Shown: in pieces, positions 6,562 to 14,856 of the stretch
How positions within the stretch are numbered: the stretch's first letter is position 1
How the letters are laid out: every line of letters starts with the position of its first letter
DNA from: Pseudomonadota bacterium
GTDB lineage: Bacteria; Desulfobacterota; Desulfovibrionia; Desulfovibrionales; Desulfovibrionaceae
NCBI GenBank assembly: GCA_023438245.1
Contig: JAEXRD010000170.1
Coordinates: 1-22,381, forward strand
Length of the DNA: 22,381 nucleotides
Direction: 5' to 3'
The notes under the pieces: generated by a model
The model's database searches: none
The model's input: only the letters and a program-made list of their open reading frames with translations
Told to the model about the DNA's origin: nothing
Position numbers and translations under genes: made by a program

Positions 6562-9500
6562 CTACAGCTCGGTGACCTTCTTGGCCTTGCTGATGTTCAC
6601 CAGGCAGGCCTTGTATTCCGGAATGGTGGTATTGGGGTCGCCCACCGAGGTCGTCAGCCGGTTCACCGCATCGCCGCACTTGGGCTTGGTCCAGCCGAAG
6701 CAGAAGGGCATGCCCACCAGGTGCACGGTCTTGCCCATGACCTGGAAGGGCTTGATGCGCACCGTGACCATGGCCACGGCCTGCACCTTGCCGCGCAGGC
6801 TTTCCACAACGACCACGTCGCCGTTCTTGATGCCCTTTTCCTGAGCCAGCTGCGGGCTCATCTCCACGTACTGCTGCGGCTCGGCCTCAAGCAGCGCCGG
6901 ACCGTTGCGGGTCTCGGAGCCGGAGCACCAGTGCTCGGTGAGGCAGTAGGGGGTGAGCACGTAGGGGAACTTGGGATCGGCGTGCTTGCACAGCACGTCG
7001 TACTCGCTGCTGGAGACCTGCTTCATGCACGGGTTGGTCATCTGCGAGGAGAAGGGGTTCTTCTCCAGCGGAGACTCCGCAGGCTCGTAGTGCTCGGGCA
7101 TGGGGCCGTCCGCACGGCCGATGCCGTACAGCTGGCCGTGGCCCTCGGTGTGCATGATGAACGGATAGGGTCCGCCCTCGGCCATGGGCTTGGCCGGGCC
7201 GTCGGGCACGTCGCCCACCCACTTGGTGCCGTCCCACTCGATGACGGCCTTGGCCGGGTTGTAGGGCTTGCCCTTGAGGTCGACGCCGGCGCGGTTGTAC
7301 AGCACGCGGCGGTTCACCGGCCAGGCCCAGGCGAACTTGGGATACAGGTGGATCTTGGCCTGCATCGGGGTCTGGGTCAGGTCGCGGCGCTTGGCCAGGT
7401 TGCCCTCGGCGTCGGTGTAGCCGCCGCAGTACACCCAGCACAGGCTGGAGGTGCTGCCGTCGGCCTGCAGGTTCGGGAAGCCGGGAACCAGCTGGCCCTT
7501 CTTGTACACCTTGTCGCCGATCTTGGTGTCCTTGGTGAAGTAGCCGTTGATGCGCCGGGTCATCTCCTCGGCGTCGTACTTCTCCAGCACGTTCTGGTAC
7601 AGCACCTGCTCGGGCAGGGCGCCGCCTTCCTTCTTGTACAGGGCGCGCACGCGGCTGGTGATGTTCACGAACATGTCGCCCATGCTCTTGGCCTGGCCAA
7701 TGGGCTCAATGGCCTTGTAGTGCCACATGTGCCAGCGGCCGGAGTTGGAGATGGTGCCTTCCTTCTCGGCGCGGTAGGCGCTGGGCAGCAGGAAGATCTC
7801 GGTCTTGATCTTCTTGGGGTCCACGCCGGGACGCCGGAAGTTGTCCGTGGTCTCGTTGTGGAACACCTCGCCCACCACCATCCAGTCCAGCTTGTCGAAG
7901 GCCTTGCGGACCTTGTTGGAGTTGGGGAAGCTCTGGCAGGGGTTGTGGCCGAAGCACAGGCCGCCCTTCACCTTGCCGTTGAACATCTTGTCGTAGAGGA
8001 ACAGGAAGGAGTAGTCCACGCCCGGATCGGTCTTGGGCAGCAGGCTGTAGCAGAAGTCGTTTTCCTTGGTGGCGTTGTCGCCGAACCAGCCCTTGAGCAG
8101 GCTGGCGATGTACTTGGGCCGGTTCTGCCACCAGTTCACGCTCTTGGGATCGGCGCTCTTGGGGGTGTTGGCCTTGTTGTACTCCTCCAGGGTCTTCCAC
8201 GTGGCGATGGGCGCGTTGTGGTAGCCCGGCAGGTAGGCCCAGAGCAGCGCGTGGTCGGTGCTGCCCTGCACGTTGGGCTCGCCGCGCAGCGCGTTGATGC
8301 CGCCGCCGGCGTTGCCGAAGTTGCCCAGCAGCAGCTGGATGATGCCCGCGGCGCGGATGTTCTGCACGCCCACGGTGTGCTGGGTCCAGCCCAGGGCGTA
8401 GAGCATGGTGCCGGCCTTGTCGGGCTTGCCGGTGGCGGCGAAGGCCTTGTACACCTTGAGCAGGTTGTCCTTGGAGACGCCGGTGACCTGGGACACGGTG
8501 TCCAGGTTGTAGCGCTCGTAGTGCTTTTTCAGCACGTTCATGACGCAGCGGGGATGATTAAGCGTCTTGTCGCGCTTGACCATGCCCTTGTCGTCCTTCT
8601 CGAAGTCCCACTGCTTGTTGTCGTACTTCTTCTTGGCCGGGTCGAAGCCGGAGAACACGCCGTCGTTGAACGCGAACTTCTCGCCAACCAGGAAGCTGGC
8701 GTTGGTGTAGTTCAGGACGTATTCCTCGAAGAAGAGCTTGTTCTCAAGGATGTACTTGATCATGCCGCCCAGGAAGGCGATGTCCGTGCCGCTTCTGAGC
8801 GGAACATGGAAATCGCAGCGGGCCGACGTGCGGGAGAACTTGGGGTCCACGTGCATGAGCGTGGCGCCCGCCTCCTTGGCCTTCAGAACCCACCGGAACG
8901 AAATGGGATGGTGTTCGGCAGCGTTGCTGCCCATGATGAGCACCGCATCGGCGTTGGCGATGTCGGTGTAATGCTGAGTCATCGCGCCGCGTCCAACCGA
9001 CTCTGCCAGAGCCGGTACAGTGGGGCTGTGTCAGACTCGGGCCTGGTGGTCCGTGTGGACGATGCCCAGGCTTCTCAGGAACTGGTGCGCCACGGCGCAT
9101 TCTTCGTTGCTCATCTGCGAGGAGCCGATGCAGAACATGCTCTCCACGCGGTTGACCTCAAGGCCTTCGGCGTTCTTCAGGATGAAGTCCTTGTCGCGCG
9201 TGTCCTTGATCTTGCGCGCGATCTTGTCCAGCATCCAGTCCCAGTCCTTTTCCACCCACTTGGCGCTGCCGGGGGCGCGGTACAGCGGCTTGGTGACGCG
9301 ATTGGGGCTTAAGTGCAGGCTTTTCAGGGCCGCGCCCTTGGCGCACAGGCCGCCCGCGCTGATGGGGTAGTCCGGGTCGCCCTCGATGTTGATGATCTTG
9401 CCTTCCTTGACGTGCACCAGGGTGTTGCAGCCGCAGGAACAGAACGGGCAGATGGAGATGACCTCCTTGCTGCCCTCGATCTTGAGCCCGGCGGCGTACG

Positions 9501-9597
9501 CCTGCGTGGGGCCCAGATCGATCCCCAGTCTGGACAGCCCGAGGCAGGCGGTGCCTGCGCCGAGCAGTTTGATGAATCCTCGCCTCGATACGCTCAT
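6562..9597 (-). CDS. fdhA: Selenocysteine-containing formate dehydrogenase alpha subunit
   Basis: This catalytic subunit oxidises formate to CO2 (or runs in reverse) at a W/Mo bis-molybdopterin-guanine-dinucleotide centre. Reading through the TGA at 9033-9031 as selenocysteine gives 1011 residues, the normal family length. The context is DHQARV-Sec189-HS, the conserved Sec-His pair of the active site. The N-terminus has a Tat signal (SRRGFIK, residues 4-10, hydrophobic stretch, cleavage near AYAA) and then CPFCSCGC with C85, matching the C-x2-C-x3-C-x27-C [4Fe-4S] site. After Sec the frame continues with ALAESVGRGAMTQ and MGSNAAEHHPISF, both typical of the family. The ATG is set by an AAGGAGG site and the Tat signal; an in-frame ATG 30 codons upstream is not credible. 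Conventional gene callers would split this gene at the TGA. A stem-loop suited to Sec insertion follows the codon. Confidence 0.97.
8997..9033 (-). promoter_or_regulatory. Sec UGA codon and candidate bacterial SECIS hairpin
   Basis: The TGA occupies 9033-9031. Starting 15 bases later, CCGGCTCT-GGC-AGAGTCGG (9015-8997) forms an 8-bp stem with one G-U pair and a 3-base loop containing GG. Bacterial SECIS elements lie inside the coding region directly after the UGA with a G-containing apical loop roughly 20 bases downstream, where SelB binds. The fold is read by eye. Confidence 0.65.
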
Positions 9598-9723
9598 GCT
9601 TCCTCCTTCAAGCGTCTCGCAAATGCCCCCTCCCGATGGACGGGGCGCAGGTCCGGCATCCGGACCCGATTCTGCCAAACATGACACAGCACGTCGAGCG
9701 CGTCAAACTTTATCCAATTATTT
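9598..9723 (-). promoter_or_regulatory. Leader of fdhA with candidate promoter and hairpin
   Basis: The 126 bases between the ModE-like gene and fdhA hold, on the minus strand, TTGACG followed after 17 bases by CATGTT, a moderate sigma-70-type promoter. A perfect hairpin GGTCCGG-CAT-CCGGACC lies at 9650-9666. fdhA may therefore have its own start in addition to read-through from the cofactor genes. No known riboswitch was recognised. Confidence 0.35.
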
Positions 9724-10149
9724 TCATATGTTTTGTGTAGCAGATATGCTCAATGAAGCACGACAACCGCGCTTTTCCGCCTGCTCCGGCTCGCGGAACT
9801 GGCCGCAATCGAAGGGGAACAGGGCCTCGGCCCGGGCCACGGCGTGGCGCTCCACCTCGGCGAACCAGCGCCGGAAGCAGGCGGCCAGTTCCCGGCCCTT
9901 TGGCGTCAGGCGGCAGCCGCTCTTGTTTCCGCCGCCCTTCTCCACCAGGGCCACGCCCAGGGCCTCCTCGCTGGCCTTGAGCTTGCCCCAGGCCGCGCGG
10001 TAGCTCATGTTCAGCTGCTCGGCGGCGGCCTTGAGCGAGCCGCAGGAGTCGATGCGCTCCAGAAGATGCAGCCGCCCCAGCCCGAAGAGGGTGTCGCCTC
10101 CGCTCTCCAGCCACAGGTGCAGCCGCACCACGGCCTTCTTCTCGCCCAT
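9724..10149 (-). CDS. ModE N-terminal-type winged-helix DNA-binding protein (no TOBE domain)
   Basis: The 141-residue protein matches the LysR-like winged helix of ModE: LLERIDSCGSLKAAAEQLNM followed by SYRAAWGKLKASEEALG (residues 29-65) and the wing VEKGGGNKSGCRLTPKGREL (69-88). Full ModE has two TOBE (molybdate-binding) domains after the helix; here only about 50 residues follow with no TOBE motif, so it cannot sense molybdate or tungstate in the standard way. The ATG has AAGGAGGGG upstream. It lies 36 bases after the FmdE-MoeA gene and just before fdhA on the same strand, so control of molybdopterin or formate dehydrogenase genes is likely, perhaps responding to cofactor through a partner. 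Confidence 0.88.
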   Translation of the reverse strand: MGEKKAVVRLHLWLESGGDTLFGLGRLHLLERIDSCGSLKAAAEQLNMSYRAAWGKLKASEEALGVALVEKGGGNKSGCRLTPKGRELAACFRRWFAEVERHAVARAEALFPFDCGQFREPEQAEKRGCRASLSISATQNI

Positions 10150-10185
10150 GTCCCCTCCTTGCCCTCCCGGGCCGGACCTGCTCCG

Positions 10186-11877
10186 CTAGTGCCCAAAGGG
10201 GCACTTGGGGAAGGTGCAGGTCTTGCACTCCATGCACATGCCGCCGTTGCCCAGGCGGGCCAGGTCGGCGCGGGTCACCTCCAGCCCGGCCAGCAGCCTG
10301 GGCAGCACGATGTCGAAGCTGGTGGTCTTGAAGAACAGCGCGCATGCCGGAACGCCGATGAGCCGGGCCGTGCCCAGCCTGCCCAGCAGCAGCATGGTGC
10401 CGGGCAGCATGGGCGCGCCGTACAGCAGATTGCTGGCCCCGGCGGCCTCCAGGCCGCGCCGGGTCACGTCGTCGGGGTCCACGCTCATGCCCGCGGTGGT
10501 CACGATCAGCTCGCTGCCCGCGGTGAGCAGGGCGCGCACGCAGTCGGCGATCTTGGCCGCGTCGTCGGGCGCGAAGAGCGTGCGCGTCACCGAGCAGCCC
10601 AGGGCCAGCACCTTCTTGGTGATGACCGGCCCGAACTTGTCCTCGATGAGGCCCTGGAAAACCTCGGTGCCGGTGACCAGGATGCCGACCTTGGCGGGCT
10701 TGATCGGGTGCACGCTGACGAGAGGGCCGCCCATCGCATCGGCATCCAGCAGGCGCAGGGCCTTGGCGAAGTTGTCGCGCCGCAGGTGCAGCGGAATGGC
10801 CCGGGTGCCCGCCACGCGCGCGCCCGCCTTGACCAGGCTGCCGTCGCGACGGGTGGCGATCATGACGTCGGGCACCAGGTTGAAGGCCTCCAGCCGGGCG
10901 GTGTCCACCACCAGCAGGCCGTCGTGCTGGGCCTCCACGTTGACCTTGCCCTCCCGGGCGGGCAACCTGGGCGCACAGCCGACTCCGGCCAGCCCCTCGG
11001 CGAAGGCCTGGGCGGCCTCGTCCTCGTGCACCCAGCCGGAGAGGTCGGCCCCGTCCTCGATGTAGATGTTGTGCCTGCCCATGCGCTGCAGGCGGCAGAC
11101 ATCGCCGGGCTCCACGATCTGCCCGCGGGTGAAGGCCGCCCCCTTGGACACGCCGGGCTCGATGCGCGTCATGTCGTGCACCAGGCGCTCGCCCACGGCC
11201 ATCTCCACGGGCACCAGGCGCAGGCGCGGCGGCTCCGTCCTGGCCCCTTCCGCCCCGTCCTGGCCGCTCTCCGCGTGCTCGAACGGGGTCTCGCCGCGGC
11301 AGGGGCGGCAGAGCTTGCCGTGGGCGGCCGGGTAGGCGTCGCCGCACAGCGGGCATACGGCGATGGCCCCCTTGCTGCGCTTCTCCACCACCTCCGGCTT
11401 CACCTGCACGGCGGAAATCTCGCACACGGACACGCCCGCGCGGCGGATCTCGTCCATGAGCGCCGGGGTGTCCTGGTCGTGCTTGGCCTTCTCCTTCAGA
11501 AGCCAGGTGCGGATGTGCGGCCAGCCGCCCAGCCTGGCGGGATCGATGCGCACGCGCACGCCCTGGCCGGTGCGCTTGTTGAACAGGCTCACGGCGTAGA
11601 TGCCGAAGTTGCGCACGCGCATCCAGCCGTTGCCGAAGGTGCAGGGGGTGAGCATCTGCACGGCGTCGGGCAGGCACCAGCCGGTCTCCACCAGCGCGTC
11701 GTACAGGATGCCTTCGGGCAGGGCGTTTTTGGCCGCCTCCACCATCATGCAGCCGATGACCACGCCGGGGGCGGCGTAGCCGTGGAAGGAGCGCACGCGC
11801 TCCAGCAGGCGCTCGTAGTCCTCGGCATTCAGGGGGGTAAAATCACAATTTGGCACTTGCACGGCGGATGTTTGCAC
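10186..11877 (-). CDS. FmdE-MoeA-like fusion, molybdopterin cofactor protein
   Basis: This 563-residue protein has three parts. Residues about 20-165 form an FmdE domain (FHGYAAPGVVIGCMM, TPCTFGNGW), followed by a zinc finger C175-x2-C178 and C190-x2-C193. Residues about 220-545 are a MoeA/MogA-like molybdopterin-binding region, with VGILVTGTEVFQGLIEDKFG (397-416) and TTAGMSVDPDDVTRRG (460-475) as the core. The end has C548-x2-C551-x2-C554-x4-C559, a metal or iron-sulfur site. MoeA proteins insert Mo or W into molybdopterin; FmdE was first seen with the tungsten formylmethanofuran dehydrogenase genes of methanogens. Directly upstream of modE and fdhAB, it is probably a metal-loading or cofactor-handling factor for this formate dehydrogenase. 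The GTG start is chosen for its GGAG site 7 bases upstream; a longer frame extends into non-coding sequence. Confidence 0.85.
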   Translation of the reverse strand: MQTSAVQVPNCDFTPLNAEDYERLLERVRSFHGYAAPGVVIGCMMVEAAKNALPEGILYDALVETGWCLPDAVQMLTPCTFGNGWMRVRNFGIYAVSLFNKRTGQGVRVRIDPARLGGWPHIRTWLLKEKAKHDQDTPALMDEIRRAGVSVCEISAVQVKPEVVEKRSKGAIAVCPLCGDAYPAAHGKLCRPCRGETPFEHAESGQDGAEGARTEPPRLRLVPVEMAVGERLVHDMTRIEPGVSKGAAFTRGQIVEPGDVCRLQRMGRHNIYIEDGADLSGWVHEDEAAQAFAEGLAGVGCAPRLPAREGKVNVEAQHDGLLVVDTARLEAFNLVPDVMIATRRDGSLVKAGARVAGTRAIPLHLRRDNFAKALRLLDADAMGGPLVSVHPIKPAKVGILVTGTEVFQGLIEDKFGPVITKKVLALGCSVTRTLFAPDDAAKIADCVRALLTAGSELIVTTAGMSVDPDDVTRRGLEAAGASNLLYGAPMLPGTMLLLGRLGTARLIGVPACALFFKTTSFDIVLPRLLAGLEVTRADLARLGNGGMCMECKTCTFPKCPFGH

Positions 11878-12397
11878 GATGTGGCTCCAATGCTTGATGC
11901 TTGCGCGTACCGGCCCGCGGGCCGGAGCTATGTCCTGTTTGGCATAATGCCCTATGCGGAAGATGGGGAGAATTGTCGAGAAGGGGGTGTTTGCGCAGGG
12001 TTTGGCACCACCGCCCCCTTCTTGACCCTCCCGGACAGGTGGCGTATCTCCCGGCCATCCGACCACGCATTCCAGTGAGGTGTTTTTGAGCAGCAGCACC
12101 CTGGACATTGCCGCGCGGGTTTCCGGCCAGAGCCGGGACCTCTAGGCGCAGCAAGGTCCGCGCCTCCCCCCCCTGTGGACCGGGGAGGCCCCGCCAGCGG
12201 AAGCTCCGGCTTCCTTCCCCATGCGCCCGCCCGGCCCTGCCGGGCCGAGGTCTTTACGCTTGTCCGGCGACCATCCCGTCCCATTGGCGACGACCCGCCC
12301 CGCGCCCCGGCGCAGGGGCCGCGATTGCGCATGCCGGAAACGCGCTCACACAGCTCCAGGTCCCCCGCACCGGCAGGGGGCCCTTTGGAATATCATC
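11878..12397. other. Gene-free divergent region between the FmdE-MoeA gene and rsgA
   Basis: No convincing gene is seen. The part next to the FmdE-MoeA gene holds two perfect palindromes, CCGGCCCGCGGGCCGG (11910-11925) and GGCATAATGCC (11941-11951). The second lies in a more AT-rich patch where the minus-strand promoter is likely, and could be a regulator site. Farther right, GCCTCCCC (12162-12169) pairs with GGGGAGGC (12182-12189), and GGAAGC-TCCG-GCTTCC forms a hairpin at 12199-12214. A weak plus-strand promoter-like pair TTGACC/TATCTC occurs at 12022-12050. Confidence 0.5.
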
Positions 12398-13450
12398 ATG
12401 ACATTGCACGACTTCGGATTCGACACGTGGGTTGAGGAGCAGGCCAGCGGCCTGGAGGCGGAGGGCCTGGAACCGGCGCGGGTAAGCGCCGTGGACCGGG
12501 GAGCCCTGCGGGTCATCACCGGCCGGGGCGAGATCCCGGCGGAGCCCTCGGGCAGGCTCTGCTTCAGCACGGAGGACCCCGCCGACCTGCCCTGCGTGGG
12601 CGACTGGGTGGCCGCGCAGACCCACAACGAGGGCACGCAGGCCATCGTCCACCGCGTGCTGGGGCGCAGAGGCCTGCTGCGCCGCCGCGCGCCGGGCACG
12701 GAGCACGGATTCCAGATGCTCGCGGCCAACGTGGACGCGGCCTTCCTGGTCCAGTCCTGCCACTACGACTTCAACCCCGCGCGGCTGGAGCGCTACCTGG
12801 TCATGGCCGCGGACGGCGGCGTGGAACCGGTGGTGCTGCTGACCAAGGCCGACCTGACCGCGCCGGAGGAGTTGGAGCGCATGCTCCGGGCCGTGGCCGG
12901 GGTGACGTCCGCGCGGATTCTGGCCCTGAGCGTACACACCGGCGAAGGGCTGGACCGGCTCGGCCAGATGCTGCGGCCGGGCCGCACGTACTGCCTGCTC
13001 GGCTCCTCCGGCGTGGGCAAGACCACCCTGCTCAACCGGCTGCTGGGCGCGGAATTCCTGGGCACGGGCGAGGTGAGCACCACGGGCGAGGGCAGGCACA
13101 CCACCACGCGCCGCCAGTTGGTACGGCTGGCTGGGGGCGCGCTGTTCATCGACACCCCGGGCATGCGCGAGCTGGGCCTGGCCGGGGCCGCGGACGGGCT
13201 GGAGGCGGAGTTCGCGGAGATCGCCCTGCTGGCCGGGCAGTGCCGCTTCGCCGATTGCCGCCACGAGGGCGAGCCGGGCTGCGCCGTTGGCGCGGCGCTT
13301 TCGCGCGGGGAACTGGCGGAGGAACGCCTGGCCAGCTACCGCAAGCTGAAGCGCGAGTCGGAGTTCCACGGCCTGTCCCTGGTGGACAGGCGGCGCAGGG
13401 ACAAGGCCTTCGGCAAGATGGTCAAGTCCATCAAGAAGACGCTGGAGTAA
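12398..13450 (+). CDS. rsgA: RsgA-family circularly permuted ribosome-associated GTPase
   Basis: The 350-residue protein has an N-terminal OB-fold (CVGDWVAAQ) and GTPase motifs in permuted order: G4 as LTKAD (148-152), G1 GSSGVGKTT (202-210), a G2 region RHTTT (233-237), and G3 DTPGMREL (252-259). A C-terminal zinc site follows in CRFADCRHEGEPGC (C282, C287, H289, C295). RsgA helps late maturation of the 30S ribosomal subunit. The ATG at the start of MTLHDFGFDTW is preferred because the residues encoded upstream are Pro/Arg-rich noise; its ribosome site (TTGGAA) is weak. Some bacteria have two rsgA copies, so this may be the second. It ends in a hairpin shared with the converging response-regulator gene. 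Confidence 0.92.
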   Translation: MTLHDFGFDTWVEEQASGLEAEGLEPARVSAVDRGALRVITGRGEIPAEPSGRLCFSTEDPADLPCVGDWVAAQTHNEGTQAIVHRVLGRRGLLRRRAPGTEHGFQMLAANVDAAFLVQSCHYDFNPARLERYLVMAADGGVEPVVLLTKADLTAPEELERMLRAVAGVTSARILALSVHTGEGLDRLGQMLRPGRTYCLLGSSGVGKTTLLNRLLGAEFLGTGEVSTTGEGRHTTTRRQLVRLAGGALFIDTPGMRELGLAGAADGLEAEFAEIALLAGQCRFADCRHEGEPGCAVGAALSRGELAEERLASYRKLKRESEFHGLSLVDRRRRDKAFGKMVKSIKKTLE

Positions 13451-13464
13451 CGCGGAAACAGGGC

Positions 13465-13494
13465 GGGCGGGCCGGATTCACCCCCGGTCCGCCC
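13465..13494. terminator. Hairpin between converging rsgA and the response-regulator gene
   Basis: GGGCGGGCCGG (13465-13475) pairs over its whole 11 bases with CCGGTCCGCCC (13484-13494), with one G-U pair. It falls exactly between the two facing stop codons, as expected for a two-way terminator, but neither side has a T-run, so termination efficiency is uncertain. Confidence 0.6.
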
Positions 13495-14856
13495 CTAGCC
13501 CATGCCGAAGCGCTTGAGCTTGCGCCAGAGCGAGGCGCGGTCGATGCCCAGCACCTCGGCGGCGCGGGTCTTGTTGCCCTCGCACTGCTCCAGCACCCAG
13601 AGGATGTGCTGGCGCTCGTTCTCCTCCAGCGTGGCCATGCCGCCCTGGCGGGTGAAGCCCAGGCCCGGCGAGTCGGGGTGCAGGTCCGGGGGCAGGTGGC
13701 GCGGCTCCACGCGCTCGCCCTCGGCCAGCACCACGGCGCGCTCCATGAGGTTCTCCAGCTCGCGGATGTTGCCGGGGAAGGGGTAGGCCAGCAGGATGTC
13801 CAGGGTTTCCGGGGCCAGCTCGCGCACGTCGCGGCCCAGCAGCTCGGAGTACTTGAGGAGGAAATGCCGGGCCAAAAGCGGGATGTCCTCGCGCCGCTCG
13901 GCCAGGGCGGGCAGGCGCAGGGTGATGACGTTGAGCCGGTAGTACAGGTCCAGGCGGAAGGTCCCGGCCTCGGCCTCCTGGGCCAGGTCCTTGTTGGTGG
14001 CGGCGATGATGCGCACGTCCGCCGGGATGTCCACGGTGCCGCCCACGCGCATGAACTTGCGCTCCTGCAGCACGCGCAGCAGGCGCACCTGCATGGTCGG
14101 CGTCATCTCGCCCACCTCGTCCAGGAACAGGGTGCCGCCCTCGGCGGCCTCGAACAGGCCGGCCTTGCGCTCCGTGGCCCCGGTGTAGGCCCCCTTCTCG
14201 TGGCCGAACAGCTCGCTGGCCAGCAGTTCCTCGCTGAAGGCCCCGCAGTTCACCGCCAGGAAGCGGCGGCCCGAGCGCTGGCTGGCCTGGTGGATGGCCC
14301 GGGCCGCCAGCTCCTTGCCGGTGCCGGTCTCGCCCAGCAGCAGCACGGTGGAGCTGGTGGGGGCCACCTGGGCGATGGTCTTGAGCAGCGCGGCCATGGC
14401 CGGGCTCTTGCCCACCAGAAGCGGCGGGCCCTCGCGGTCCTTGAGCCGCTGCCGGAGTTCCTGCACCTCGCGCCGCAGGCGGCTGCTCTCCACGGCCTTG
14501 GCCGCCAGCGCGCGCACCTCGTCCAGGTTGAGCGGCTTGGCCAGGTAGGAAAAGGCCCCCCGGTTCATGGCGTCCACCGCGCCGGGAATGGTGGCGTAGC
14601 CGGTCATGACCACCACCTCCAGGCTCGGATACAGCTTGCGCGCGCGCTCCATGAGCCCGATGCCGTCGGTGTCGCTCCTCTCGCCCAGGCGCAGGTCGGT
14701 GAGCAGAAGATCGTAGGGCTGGCGGGCCAGCTCGGCCAGGGCGGCGCGGGTGTCGCCCTGGGCCAGGGACTCGTAGCCCGCGCGCGCCAGGGCGTGGGCC
14801 AGGTTCTCGCGGGCGATGGGCTCGTCGTCCACCACCAGCACGCGCCCGGCGCTCAC
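13495..14856 (-). CDS. NtrC-family sigma-54-dependent response regulator
   Basis: The 453-residue protein has a receiver (acid pair D10/D11, phosphoacceptor D54, T85, K107), a sigma-54 AAA+ domain with Walker A GETGTGKE (175-182), the sigma-54 contact loop GAYTGA (222-227; Tyr in place of the usual Phe), Walker B LFLDE (243-247), and a Fis-type helix-turn-helix at about 425-450 (GNKTRAAEVLGIDRASLWRKL). When phosphorylated, such proteins bind enhancer sites and open sigma-54 promoters. The GTG start overlaps the kinase stop in GTGA and uses GGAGGAG inside the kinase end, so kinase and regulator are translationally coupled. The three palindromes at 18569-18672 are the best candidate binding sites. 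Confidence 0.96.
   Translation of the reverse strand: MSAGRVLVVDDEPIARENLAHALARAGYESLAQGDTRAALAELARQPYDLLLTDLRLGERSDTDGIGLMERARKLYPSLEVVVMTGYATIPGAVDAMNRGAFSYLAKPLNLDEVRALAAKAVESSRLRREVQELRQRLKDREGPPLLVGKSPAMAALLKTIAQVAPTSSTVLLLGETGTGKELAARAIHQASQRSGRRFLAVNCGAFSEELLASELFGHEKGAYTGATERKAGLFEAAEGGTLFLDEVGEMTPTMQVRLLRVLQERKFMRVGGTVDIPADVRIIAATNKDLAQEAEAGTFRLDLYYRLNVITLRLPALAERREDIPLLARHFLLKYSELLGRDVRELAPETLDILLAYPFPGNIRELENLMERAVVLAEGERVEPRHLPPDLHPDSPGLGFTRQGGMATLEENERQHILWVLEQCEGNKTRAAEVLGIDRASLWRKLKRFGMG

Noticed and set aside
9031..9033. fdhA as a broken gene or two separate genes
   Set aside because: The TGA falls exactly at the active-site selenocysteine position, both sides are in one frame, and a suitable hairpin follows.
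4177..9312. A 1711-codon open frame on the plus strand
   Set aside because: It is antisense to fdhE, fdhB and fdhA, is rich in Gly/Ala/His/Leu without any domain, and exists only because high-GC third positions remove stop codons on the opposite strand.
9844..12078. A 744-codon plus-strand frame
   Set aside because: It is antisense to the ModE-like and FmdE-MoeA genes; composition is typical of a shadow frame.
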